DNA of 24,014 nt, taken from positions 1-24,014 of the forward strand of contig JBOFKD010000304.1 of assembly GCA_051657165.1 (NCBI GenBank), given 5' to 3'. Position numbers and translations under genes: made by a program. The notes beneath the pieces are model-generated. The model was not told the origin of the DNA and ran no database searches. It saw nothing but the letters and a program-made list of their open reading frames with translations. Position 1 is the first letter of the stretch; each line of letters opens with the position of its first letter. Shown piece after piece: positions 1 through 7,396 of this stretch. Origin of the DNA: UBA7332 sp051657165 (GTDB lineage: Bacteria; Bacteroidota; Bacteroidia; Bacteroidales; UBA7332).

Positions 1-33
1 TTATAAGCTGAAATAAGCTTATATAGCTTATAA
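1..33. repeat. AT-rich inverted repeat at window edge
   Basis: TTATAAGCT (1-9) is the exact inverted complement of AGCTTATAA (25-33), with further AAGCT copies inside. It abuts the stronger hairpin at 32-82. It may be the 3' end of a transcript from left of the window, but the flanking gene is not visible, so its role is open. Confidence 0.4.
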
Positions 34-85
34 AAATGGCTGTAATTGATTTAATTCATCAAATCAAATTACAGCCATTTTTTTT
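32..85. terminator. Strong bidirectional hairpin terminator
   Basis: The left arm 32-52 and right arm 61-82 pair over about 21 bp with a single-base bulge; both arms contain TGGCTGTAATT or its complement. The loop is 8 nt. The stem is flanked by an A-run on the left and a T-run (78-85) on the right, so it can terminate transcription from either side. It lies downstream of the minus-strand gene at 157-831 and probably also ends a gene to the left of the window. Confidence 0.75.
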
Positions 86-156
86 GTTAAAAAGGAGCCC
101 GTAGCTCAAAAAGTACAACCTTTTTCAGTGCCCTCCATATATGGCCGCTCTTTTTT

Positions 157-831
157 TTATCCTATTTCATCCAGATTATTATACTTAAATGCCCACTTAC
201 CCTGCATAGGTGCTCCGGAAGGTGCTGCATAAATGATATCATCCGGTTTCCATGTCTTATTCTTTAGCTTTATATCAAATAAGTCCTGTGATAAATTATA
301 AATATCCTCTTTTTCCCAGGGAAAAGCACTACAAGGATATTTCACAGAACCAAGACAATATTTTGCGAAATAAGTTTTTCTGAATATAAACAAATGAGAT
401 TGCTTCCGTACTCCTTTTTTGCGTGTGTACATTGCTACATTCACGTGAATTTTCTCAAAAGGCACAACAGTCTTCGATTTTAGCAACATACAGTATTTTA
501 CTGTTACCTCTTTCCTTTCATCATCAATTGTTACCTCATAAATCATATGATCATCACCGGTATAATATTTCCCTCCATGTGCATTCATATATGCAATGAT
601 AAATACAGCAAGCGTAAAGACAACAATCCAGATTCCAGATACAAAAGTACTTATGAATATGGCTGCAACCAAAGCTAATGAAAGATTAAAAAGAATCCAT
701 GGCCAGAATTTACGGTTATACCATTCTATCCTTTGCCATATATTCGGAAGTGATTGTGTTTTATAAGTCCTTTTCATAATAATAGCTTTAAAGGGTGTAT
801 TCGCGTCCAATATAGTATTTAAATTTGACAT
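157..831 (-). CDS. Hypothetical two-TM membrane protein with PH-like soluble domain
   Basis: The product is 224 aa and I do not recognise a named family. Two hydrophobic segments (about residues 44-62 and 65-82) are followed by a soluble beta-rich region (about 95-150, starting near DDHMIYEVTIDDERKEVTVK). This layout, a hairpin membrane anchor followed by a small beta domain, is typical of bacterial PH-like membrane proteins such as the YcxB type, but the resemblance is by architecture only. The C-terminal 60 residues are hydrophilic. There is no signal peptide: the N-terminus is polar, with a second possible start at Met19 (MKRTYK), so the first 18 residues may be untranslated. It is divergent from the gene at 907-1299, which encodes another two-TM protein; a common origin or function is possible but unproven. 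Confidence 0.7.
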   Translation of the reverse strand: MSNLNTILDANTPFKAIIMKRTYKTQSLPNIWQRIEWYNRKFWPWILFNLSLALVAAIFISTFVSGIWIVVFTLAVFIIAYMNAHGGKYYTGDDHMIYEVTIDDERKEVTVKYCMLLKSKTVVPFEKIHVNVAMYTRKKGVRKQSHLFIFRKTYFAKYCLGSVKYPCSAFPWEKEDIYNLSQDLFDIKLKNKTWKPDDIIYAAPSGAPMQGKWAFKYNNLDEIG

Positions 832-848
832 TCTGTTTTTTTATATCC

Positions 849-873
849 TTTTTTTGCTATTTTCGCAAAAAAA
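849..873. promoter_or_regulatory. Symmetric T-tract/A-tract dyad between divergent genes
   Basis: TTTTTTTGC (849-857) and GCAAAAAAA (865-873) are perfect inverted complements around a 7-nt centre, in the 75-bp gap between the divergent genes at 831 and 907. A one-mismatch version of the Bacteroidota -7 box, TATTTTCG, occupies 858-865 and would place a transcript start about 35 nt before the 907 ATG. A shared operator or a bent-DNA promoter element is plausible; the function is inferred. Confidence 0.4.
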
Positions 874-906
874 CAAGCGAATACTTCTATTATTATCCTT
901 TTAAAT

Positions 907-1299
907 ATGAAATCACAACCTGCTAAGATCGTCTACAACTGGAATAATTACTATTTATTCAGTATCTTGCTAATCTTTCTGTTAGTAGCTCTTTTTCTTG
1001 CATTTTATGCCAATAGTATGATGGAGATTGTCACATTCTTAACAATTGGTCTCATTCAGGTCATTCTAAGCTTCACATACCTTCGTCTGAGAGTTGTTTT
1101 ACGGAATGAGCCCTACCTCACTTTAGGAGGATGGAGCCTGCCTTTATCATGCATAGAGGGAGTTGAAACAAACAAGTTCAGAGTAAAAATATATTACCAC
1201 GAAATATCGGGTACACAGATTAAGACTAAGAGTTTTTTCATTAAAAACCCCGGCAAATTTGTTTCTGACTGGAAACTTAATGAAACAACGAATTCTTAA
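907..1299 (+). CDS. Hypothetical small membrane protein, PH-like
   Basis: The product is 130 aa. Two membrane helices (about residues 15-35 and 40-60) are followed by a basic turn and a short cytoplasmic beta-rich domain (about 68-125, with PYLTLGGWSLPLSCIEGVE). The motif in which a residue strip PxLxL is followed by a Gly/Pro turn and W/L..I is common in small bacterial PH-like proteins (STM3941-like), but the call rests on architecture only. No signal peptide or catalytic motif is visible. The stop codon ends at 1299 and the convergent phoU stop begins at 1300, so there is no spacer between the two genes. Confidence 0.7.
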   Translation: MKSQPAKIVYNWNNYYLFSILLIFLLVALFLAFYANSMMEIVTFLTIGLIQVILSFTYLRLRVVLRNEPYLTLGGWSLPLSCIEGVETNKFRVKIYYHEISGTQIKTKSFFIKNPGKFVSDWKLNETTNS

Positions 1300-2010
1300 T
1301 CAGGATTCATTATTAAGAAGACTATCAGCGGTATCCTGATGGTCCAGGTGCTGAATATTTCTTCCCTGAATAAGATATACTGCTGATTCAGCAATATTTG
1401 TAGAGTGATCTCCAATACGCTCAATATTATACGAAATTGCATTAATAGCCAGTATATCGGTCAACTCCTGCTCTAAAAGCTGGCGTGAGGCATACATCTT
1501 TGGAAGCTCCTGCCCTATTTCATAGAAATGACGATCTACTTCATCATCCATTTCGATTACATTTCTGGCTAACTCAGGCTCGCTATCCGTAAAAGCTTTA
1601 ATAGCATTTTTAGCCATTGACACAACGATATCAAGCATTTGACGAAGCTTGTCTTTAAATGCATTAAACAATTCATTGTGAATATCTGCCTGTTTGAGAA
1701 AGTTTGCAATATTCAGCGAAAGATCTCCTATCCTTTCCAAATAAGCTGTCATATCATAATATGCGATAATAATGCGCAGATTAGTGGCTCTTGGTGTATA
1801 TAACACAATCGTATTTATCACTTCGGAGCGAATCTTCACTTCTAAACTATCAATAATCAGCTCGTTATTTTTGATAGTAGTATAGACGTCCTCATTCGTA
1901 TTATCGTCCATCATTTCTCTGATCATTTCCAGTTGAGAGAATACCTCTATCGTCATTACCTGGAAATCATTCGTTATTTTGCTGAATACTTTTTCTTTTA
2001 ATGTCATCAT
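1300..2010 (-). CDS. phoU: PhoU phosphate-transport regulator
   Basis: PhoU is a cytoplasmic all-helical protein that restrains the Pst transporter and the phosphate-sensing histidine kinase when phosphate is plentiful. The 236-aa product has the expected two-fold repeat: the metal-site motif ERIGD occurs twice, at residues 92-96 (YLERIGDLSLNIANF) and 197-201 (NIERIGDHSTNIAES). The length is normal for the family. It is the last gene of the pst operon, 49 bp after pstB, a common position. Two consecutive Met codons open the frame. The 3' end meets the convergent gene at 1299 with no gap. Confidence 0.95.
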   Translation of the reverse strand: MMTLKEKVFSKITNDFQVMTIEVFSQLEMIREMMDDNTNEDVYTTIKNNELIIDSLEVKIRSEVINTIVLYTPRATNLRIIIAYYDMTAYLERIGDLSLNIANFLKQADIHNELFNAFKDKLRQMLDIVVSMAKNAIKAFTDSEPELARNVIEMDDEVDRHFYEIGQELPKMYASRQLLEQELTDILAINAISYNIERIGDHSTNIAESAVYLIQGRNIQHLDHQDTADSLLNNES

Positions 2011-2059
2011 AGTCTGTAGATATTTCAGTGGTTACTTAAAGCAGCTACTAAATACGTAG

Positions 2060-2830
2060 TTATCCGAACTGCCCGGTCAGATACTCTTCCGTGCGTTTAT
2101 CAGAAGGATTAGTAAACATAACTTTTGTTTCGTCATATTCGACCAGTTGCCCCAGATACATAAACATAGAATAATCCGATATACGTGCTGCCTGTCCCAT
2201 ATTATGTGTCACAATAATTATAGTAAAATCATTCTTTAGTTCGAGCAGTAATTCTTCTATCCGGTTGGTTGCTATAGGATCAAGAGCTGATGTAGGTTCA
2301 TCCATGAGCAGGACTTCAGGTTTAAGAGCTAAAGCCCGGGCAATGCATAATCTTTGTTGCTGTCCCCCCGAAAGAAAGGTACCTTTCTTAAACAATGAAT
2401 CTTTAACTTCTTCCCAGAGACCAACGTTCCGGAGATTTGTTTCAACAATTTCGTCTTTTTCTTTTTTAGAAAGGCTTATTCCGTTTAATTTATAGCCGGC
2501 AATTACGTTATCATAGATACTCATAGTCGGAAATGGGTTTGGTCGTTGAAATACCATTCCTGCAATTCTCCGTACTTCCATAGGGTTCATCGTCAGTATA
2601 TTCCGGTCATCAATAAGTATTTCTCCGCATATCTTTATATCAGGATATAGTTCATGCATTCGGTTAACAGCCCTCAGAAGTGTACTTTTCCCACAACCGG
2701 AAGGTCCCATTATTGCTGTTATTTTATTTCTTTCAATGGATGCACTTACTTCATTTACAGCATTCTTACCGGGTGTATATGAAATAGAAACATCCTTAAA
2801 TTGAAGAACAGGATTATCAATCTGTAACAT
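2060..2830 (-). CDS. pstB: Phosphate ABC transporter ATP-binding protein PstB
   Basis: The cytoplasmic ATPase of the high-affinity phosphate importer. All ABC motifs are intact in the 256-aa product: Walker A GPSGCGKST (42-50), Q-loop VFQRPNPFP (Q95; this sequence is characteristic of PstB), signature LSGGQQQR (153-160), Walker B VLLMDEP (173-179) with SALD D-loop, and the switch His (209). The length matches the family. It lies 25 bp downstream of pstA and 49 bp before phoU, in operon order S-C-A-B-phoU. The start ATG at 2830 gives the standard short N-terminus. Confidence 0.97.
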   Translation of the reverse strand: MLQIDNPVLQFKDVSISYTPGKNAVNEVSASIERNKITAIMGPSGCGKSTLLRAVNRMHELYPDIKICGEILIDDRNILTMNPMEVRRIAGMVFQRPNPFPTMSIYDNVIAGYKLNGISLSKKEKDEIVETNLRNVGLWEEVKDSLFKKGTFLSGGQQQRLCIARALALKPEVLLMDEPTSALDPIATNRIEELLLELKNDFTIIIVTHNMGQAARISDYSMFMYLGQLVEYDETKVMFTNPSDKRTEEYLTGQFG

Positions 2831-2855
2831 TTATAGATTTTATTATTAGTAATTA

Positions 2856-3740
2856 TCAATGTATACGCCATTTTCGGGCTACACTTTTAGCTGCAATATT
2901 TAAGATCAGAATCAGAATTAAGAGAAACAGAGATGAACTCCATATCATATCCACCAGATTCGGATCATTATAAAACTGCCATATCAAAAGAGAAACCGCA
3001 CTTGTTGGCTTCATCACGTCCCAGTTCACAACTGTAGAACCGAGAGCAGTAAGCATAAGCGGAGCAGTTTCTCCTGTAACCCGGGAAACGGCCAGCAAAA
3101 TTCCTGTAAATAAACCTCCAAATGCTGAAGGAAGTAACACTTTAAGGATAACACTCGTATAAGATGCTCCAAGCGCAAGACCTGCTTCCTTCAAACTTAC
3201 GGGAAGCATCTTTAAAGTTTCTTCCGTTGATCTTATGATCAGTGGAAGCATCATAATAGCCAGAGCCACACTACCTGCTAAAGCTGAGTAACTACTCAAA
3301 GGTTTTACTACCCAGAAGTATACAATAATACCAACAACAATTGAGGGTGTTCCCTGAAGCAAATCTGTAAGTGTACGAATGATATGGGCAAATTTGCTTT
3401 TCTGATTTTCTGAGAGATAGATTCCGGCCATAATACCTGAAGGTATTGCAATCAACGAAGCTATCGCAACCATTATTAATGTTCCCGTTATACCATTAGC
3501 GATACCTCCGGGGATTAATTCACCTTCATTCTTTGCATAAATGGCTTCTAGTGTATTAGGTGCTGCTTCTGTAAAAAAGCTGAGGTTAATTTGCTTATAA
3601 CCTTTCTTTATCAATTCCCATATAATAAGCACAAGAGGGATTGCTGTTAGCGAAGCTATTATGCATATACCCCAGAAAAACAAACGATCTTTTGTTTTTC
3701 TGTAAACGATTAATCTCTTATTTACCGGTTGTGATGTCAT
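2856..3740 (-). CDS. pstA: Phosphate ABC transporter permease PstA
   Basis: One of the two inner-membrane permease subunits of the Pst importer. The 294-aa product has a cytoplasmic basic N-terminus and six predicted helices, beginning at about 22-42, with a periplasmic stretch of about 45-80 after the first. The EAA loop that docks on PstB is seen at about 184-204 (KEAGLALGASYTSVI...LLP), and the later segment VSRVTGETAPLMLTA is typical of PstA. Its ATG overlaps the pstC stop as ATGA (3737-3740), which suggests translational coupling of the two permease subunits. Confidence 0.95.
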   Translation of the reverse strand: MTSQPVNKRLIVYRKTKDRLFFWGICIIASLTAIPLVLIIWELIKKGYKQINLSFFTEAAPNTLEAIYAKNEGELIPGGIANGITGTLIMVAIASLIAIPSGIMAGIYLSENQKSKFAHIIRTLTDLLQGTPSIVVGIIVYFWVVKPLSSYSALAGSVALAIMMLPLIIRSTEETLKMLPVSLKEAGLALGASYTSVILKVLLPSAFGGLFTGILLAVSRVTGETAPLMLTALGSTVVNWDVMKPTSAVSLLIWQFYNDPNLVDMIWSSSLFLLILILILNIAAKSVARKWRIH

Positions 3741-4594
3741 GCTTTGCTAAATTTTGAAATAATAATTTTACCAATAAAATTTATAATCGCCGTTATTATA
3801 AATAATAGTAATCCTATAGCAATCAGTGAGCTTAATTTCAGGCCATCGGCTTCACCAAACTGGTTCGCTATAATACTTGCCATCGTATTTCCCGTAGCTG
3901 ACAATGATTTTGGAATATTTTCTGTATTACCAATCAGCATGGTCACTGCCATTGTTTCGCCCAGTGCCCGCCCGAGAGCAAGCACATAACTGGCAAAGAC
4001 CCCTGATCCGGAATTTGGCAATATTACATGTGATATAACCTCCATGCGTGTTGCCCCTAAACTGTATGCTCCTTCTTTCAAATCTTTTGGTACCATTGAT
4101 ATAAACTCTGAACTTAGTGATGAGGCATAGGGTATGATCATTATAGCCAGAATCAGTGATGCTGTTAGTACCCCAAAGCCTTGTGTTGATAAATTCAGCT
4201 CAACCATAACCGGACGTAATGTGTAAAATCCCCATAAGCCGTAAACAATGGATGGAATTCCGGCCAGTAATTCGACAACAGAACTTATAATGACAGCAGC
4301 TTTCGTTCCCCGAAAATACTCTCCGGTAAACAAAGCCACAGAAAGCGAAAAAGGCAAACAGAACAATAACGCCAGAAACGAAGTCATTACTGTACCTGCT
4401 ATAAACGATAAAGCACCGTATTCTTCCTGATCCGGGCGAGGATTCCATTCTGCTGTCCCTATAAATTTGAAAAATCCGAAATAACGAAATGCTTCTAAGG
4501 ATCCGCTGACCAGAGAATATACAATACCGGCACATATAAGTAATACAAACGCAGCACAAAGGATTAATAGTCCTCTGAATATTTTATCTTTCAT
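3737..4594 (-). CDS. pstC: Phosphate ABC transporter permease PstC
   Basis: The partner permease of PstA in the inner membrane. The 285-aa product has an N-terminal helix (about 8-30), a periplasmic segment containing EWNPRPDQEEYGALSFIAGT (49-68), a hallmark of PstC, and five further helices. The EAA loop is at about 174-193 (EGAYSLGATRMEVISHVILP) and is followed by LGRALGETMAVTMLIGN, also diagnostic. It is 12 bp downstream of pstS and overlaps pstA by 4 bp (ATGA). Confidence 0.96.
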   Translation of the reverse strand: MKDKIFRGLLILCAAFVLLICAGIVYSLVSGSLEAFRYFGFFKFIGTAEWNPRPDQEEYGALSFIAGTVMTSFLALLFCLPFSLSVALFTGEYFRGTKAAVIISSVVELLAGIPSIVYGLWGFYTLRPVMVELNLSTQGFGVLTASLILAIMIIPYASSLSSEFISMVPKDLKEGAYSLGATRMEVISHVILPNSGSGVFASYVLALGRALGETMAVTMLIGNTENIPKSLSATGNTMASIIANQFGEADGLKLSSLIAIGLLLFIITAIINFIGKIIISKFSKA

Positions 4595-4606
4595 ATACTT
4601 GCTCTT

Positions 4607-5713
4607 TTACTTCAATGATTTACCTTCATAAGTCACGGTTTTGATGATTTCTTTTGCCTGCCGGATAGCCGATACCGGCAACGGTGAATAATTTACTTCA
4701 GACGTCAGTGCCTGAGACACTGAATCTGTCAGCCATTCCATTAATTGCACAGTAGCCTGAGCCTGAGCCAGACTCCGGTTGTTATATTTTTGTTCTTTGT
4801 ATATAACAATCCAGGTAAAACAAGAAATCGGATATGCATCAGGATTGGGTGAATCGGTGATCATCGTACGGGTATCTGATGGAAGTTCTCCGGATGCAGC
4901 TGCTGAAATACTTTTATCAGAAGGCTTGATATATTTACCCGAATGATTTTGTAACAAAGCAAATGGTATTTTAGCCGCAAAAGCATATTCGGAACCTATA
5001 TATCCTATTGTTCCTATAGTCTGACTCACGAGTCCGGCTATAGCAGGATTACCTTTTGCAGCTACTCCTGCAGGCCATTTTAATGATTTACCTTTACCTA
5101 CTACTTTCTCAAATTCCGGACTGACTTTACACAGATAATCAGTAAAAACATAAGTTGTTCCGCTGCCATCTGATCTGTATACAGGATAAATAGCTGATTC
5201 CGGAAGAGTTACTTGCGGGTTTACAGCTTTTATTTGTGCGTCATTCCATTTGGTGATTTTACCTAAATACATATTAGCTATAATTTCTCCCGTCAGTTTC
5301 AGATTTTCTATCCCGGGCAGATTATATCCCATCACAATAGCACCCATGCAAGTTGGAATATGAATAACCGGAGCAGGCATTTTTGCCATATCTTTGTCTG
5401 ACATAAATGCATCAGTAGCTCCAAAATCAACAATACAATCTCTGAGACTGCGAATACCTCCTCCACTGCCTATCCCACCATAGACAACGTCTATTTTTGT
5501 GGAATCCGTAAATGCCTTAAATGTCACATCATAATATGGCAACGGAAATGTAGCACCTGCACCTGTCAGACTTACATCTGTTACCTTCTGGTCTTTCTTT
5601 GATATACACGATGAAAGAATACCTATCAGAAAGAATAGAATCACTTTTTGCATTCTACTGGTATTAACTTTAAACTCCATTATTACTTGTTTATTTTTAT
5701 GCCTTTGATTCAT
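4607..5713 (-). CDS. pstS: Phosphate-binding lipoprotein PstS
   Basis: The substrate-binding subunit that captures phosphate in the periplasm and hands it to PstC/PstA. Conserved ligand segments are visible: GAGATFP (51-57), GGIGSGGGIRSL (79-90), DFGATD (96-101) and RSDGSGTT (180-187). A lipobox LSSC ends at Cys36, so the mature protein is probably a lipoprotein. The start is uncertain: the frame opens with 20 polar residues before MQKVILFFLIGILSSC, and Met12 or Met21 would give a more normal lipoprotein signal. This is the first gene of the operon. A 24-bp dyad lies just upstream of the longest start (5718-5741). No perfect TAnnTTTG box is seen, as might be expected of an activator-dependent Pho promoter. 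Confidence 0.95.
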   Translation of the reverse strand: MNQRHKNKQVIMEFKVNTSRMQKVILFFLIGILSSCISKKDQKVTDVSLTGAGATFPLPYYDVTFKAFTDSTKIDVVYGGIGSGGGIRSLRDCIVDFGATDAFMSDKDMAKMPAPVIHIPTCMGAIVMGYNLPGIENLKLTGEIIANMYLGKITKWNDAQIKAVNPQVTLPESAIYPVYRSDGSGTTYVFTDYLCKVSPEFEKVVGKGKSLKWPAGVAAKGNPAIAGLVSQTIGTIGYIGSEYAFAAKIPFALLQNHSGKYIKPSDKSISAAASGELPSDTRTMITDSPNPDAYPISCFTWIVIYKEQKYNNRSLAQAQATVQLMEWLTDSVSQALTSEVNYSPLPVSAIRQAKEIIKTVTYEGKSLK

Positions 5714-5717
5714 ATAT

Positions 5718-5741
5718 CAAACATTTAAGCAAGTATGTTTG
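5718..5741. promoter_or_regulatory. Candidate operator dyad at the pstS promoter
   Basis: CAAACAT (5718-5724) and ATGTTTG (5735-5741) form a perfect 7-bp inverted repeat with a 10-bp spacer, immediately 5' of the pst operon. Read on the minus strand, the proximal arm ends in TGTTTG, near where a -7 box would lie if PstS starts at Met12 or Met21. Phosphate control is inferred only from the position; the site does not resemble the tandem E. coli Pho box. Confidence 0.45.
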
Positions 5742-5779
5742 TTCCGTATTCTATGACTTTTATTTAGTTATATTTAGAG

Positions 5780-5801
5780 AATAAAAGCAGCCAGGACTGC
5801 T
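5780..5801 (-). terminator. Weak terminator after the fucosidase gene
   Basis: On the minus strand, AGCAG (5801-5797) and CTGCT (5790-5786) pair around a 6-nt loop, and the stem is followed by TTTATT. It lies 15 nt after the fucosidase stop. The stem is only 5 bp, so termination may be incomplete, with read-through into pstS. Confidence 0.5.
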
Positions 5802-5815
5802 ATTCGAGTAAATTA

Positions 5816-7117
5816 TTATAATTCTAATTCAACTATATAATCAATATCACCCGGTACTTCGGCAAATTTCAGCACGAGACCATCCTTATCTTGTTTGAAA
5901 CTGACCTGTGATTTATCTTTATACAGGAGAGCTTTTTTCACTTTAGTATCTTTCAAGGGTATGAATAATGCATTATCCTGTAAGTTCAGAATATGCACAT
6001 AGAGTTTATTTCCTTTTTGCGTCGTTACTCCCCAGTCTCTTGGTGATATAATACCTCCACGTGTTCCGTAAATAGTCTCTCCGTATATTTTCATCCAGTC
6101 ACCTACCTCTTTCATCCGCTCAATCGAAATAGCAGGTAAAGATCCATCCGGCTGTGGACCAATATTCATCAATAGATTTGCATTCATACCTGCCGCTTTC
6201 ACCAGATAGTGAATCAAAGTTCGTGGCGATTTATAGTTCTGATCGACAATCTTATATCCCCACATTCCATTCATCGTATTACATGTTTCCAAAGGCAGAG
6301 GACTTATATTCTGTCCGGATAATCCGGCGCTGTTTTCACCCGGTAAATCACGCTCAAATATTTGCAGATCCTCTCCTTCAAATGGCGTAATATGATGATT
6401 ATTTCCTATAAGACAAGTCGGTTGCAGATTATGGATATTTGCATACATTTTTGGAAACTGCCAGTCGAAGTCCGGATGCTGATCATGATCCCACCAGCCA
6501 TCTAGCCATATTGCACCAATATCACCATAATTTGTCAGTAATTCTGATAGCTGATTATTCATAAACTGATCATACGTTTTCCATTCTCCGTGAGATGTTC
6601 GCCCTGTACCTTTTCCGGTTCTTCCCAGCGGATAATAATCCTCGCGCGACCAGTCAAGAAGAGAATAATAAAGATGAAGTTTTATATCATGCTTCCGGCA
6701 AGCTTCGGATAACTCCTTTATAATATCTCTTTTGAAGGGTGTTGCTTTCATAATATTAAAATCAGAAAACTTTGTATCAAAAAGCGAGAATCCATCATGA
6801 TGACGAGTAGTTATACAAATATACTTTGCACCGGAAGCTTTAATGGCAGCAACCCATTCATCAGCGTTAAAATTTGATGGATAGAAGCCTCCTGCCAGTT
6901 TTGCATATTCTTTGTGATTGAGATTTTTGTTTGTCATGATCCATTCACCGTCAGCGAGCATGCTATACAGTCCGAAATGAAGAAAAATACCGAATTTATT
7001 ATCTCTGAACTCTTCCCGTGCTTTCAGGTTTTCAGTAGTCGGAACATAGTTTGTCTGAGCCAGCACCGGAGATGCCAGGGATGAAAGCATTAGGATGCCT
7101 AGTAGTTGTTTTCTCAT
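5816..7117 (-). CDS. Secreted GH29 alpha-L-fucosidase
   Basis: A retaining glycosidase predicted to remove terminal L-fucose from glycans in the periplasm or at the cell surface. GH29 landmarks, numbered from the longer frame that opens at 7144: FGIFLHFGLYS (51-61), TTRHHDGFSLFDT (112-124) and IWLDGWWDH (212-220), in which Asp215 is the expected nucleophile. The acid/base residue is probably one of the Glu in FEGEDLQIFERDLPGE (255-270), but I cannot assign it. I place the start at 7117 (MRKQLLGILMLSSLASPVLAQ, a clean signal peptide ending near AQ), because a perfect -7 box (7142-7149) overlaps the longer frame's start. The chain is then 433 aa. There is no SusC/SusD pair or other glycosidase nearby, so it is not in an obvious polysaccharide locus. 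Linkage specificity cannot be read from the sequence. Confidence 0.9.
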   Translation of the reverse strand: MRKQLLGILMLSSLASPVLAQTNYVPTTENLKAREEFRDNKFGIFLHFGLYSMLADGEWIMTNKNLNHKEYAKLAGGFYPSNFNADEWVAAIKASGAKYICITTRHHDGFSLFDTKFSDFNIMKATPFKRDIIKELSEACRKHDIKLHLYYSLLDWSREDYYPLGRTGKGTGRTSHGEWKTYDQFMNNQLSELLTNYGDIGAIWLDGWWDHDQHPDFDWQFPKMYANIHNLQPTCLIGNNHHITPFEGEDLQIFERDLPGENSAGLSGQNISPLPLETCNTMNGMWGYKIVDQNYKSPRTLIHYLVKAAGMNANLLMNIGPQPDGSLPAISIERMKEVGDWMKIYGETIYGTRGGIISPRDWGVTTQKGNKLYVHILNLQDNALFIPLKDTKVKKALLYKDKSQVSFKQDKDGLVLKFAEVPGDIDYIVELEL

Positions 7118-7141
7118 GTAGAAGTAGTTTTTGGTATTTTG

Positions 7142-7149
7142 CAAATATA
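7142..7149 (-). promoter_or_regulatory. Bacteroidota -7 box for the fucosidase gene
   Basis: On the minus strand this reads TATATTTG, a perfect match to the Bacteroidota primary sigma -7 consensus TAnnTTTG. A start site a few bases downstream would leave about 18-20 nt before the ATG at 7117 and would exclude the longer frame opening at 7144. No clear -33 TTTG is seen at the usual distance. Confidence 0.55.
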
Positions 7150-7396
7150 TTTAATTCACAGCAGAAATATTGGCTTTAGTTATATTTATTACGAATGATG
7201 GAATGATAGATACGAGCAGAATAGATTCTCTAAATCAGAGACGACAGATATGTAATATTATTTGACTTCATGGCAGACTCATTCGTTGATATTAATTCTG
7301 AAGAGATCATTAATAGTAGTTATTCGCAGGAAGTGGAGAGGCAGATGCAAACGAATATACGTATATGTTAGAAGAATCAAAGGGTAGATTATTTTT
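7150..7396. other. Gene-free AT-rich stretch upstream of the fucosidase
   Basis: This is the first part of the long gap between the fucosidase and rsmE. I see no recognisable protein, RNA or mobile element. One 33-codon plus-strand open frame (7270-7371, MADSFVDINSEEIINSSY...) has protein-like composition but no family I know. It may be a small gene, a fragment of a decayed gene, or chance. Confidence 0.5.

Noticed and set aside
94..130. tRNA-like string (GAGCCCGTAGCTCA at 95-108) resembling a tRNA 5' end
   Set aside because: The matching 3' acceptor arm, T-arm and anticodon stem are not found in the following 80 bases. A short chance match or an unrecognisable remnant is more likely.
4200..4559. 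119-codon minus-strand frame inside pstC
   Set aside because: It is an out-of-frame shadow of the pstC coding sequence.
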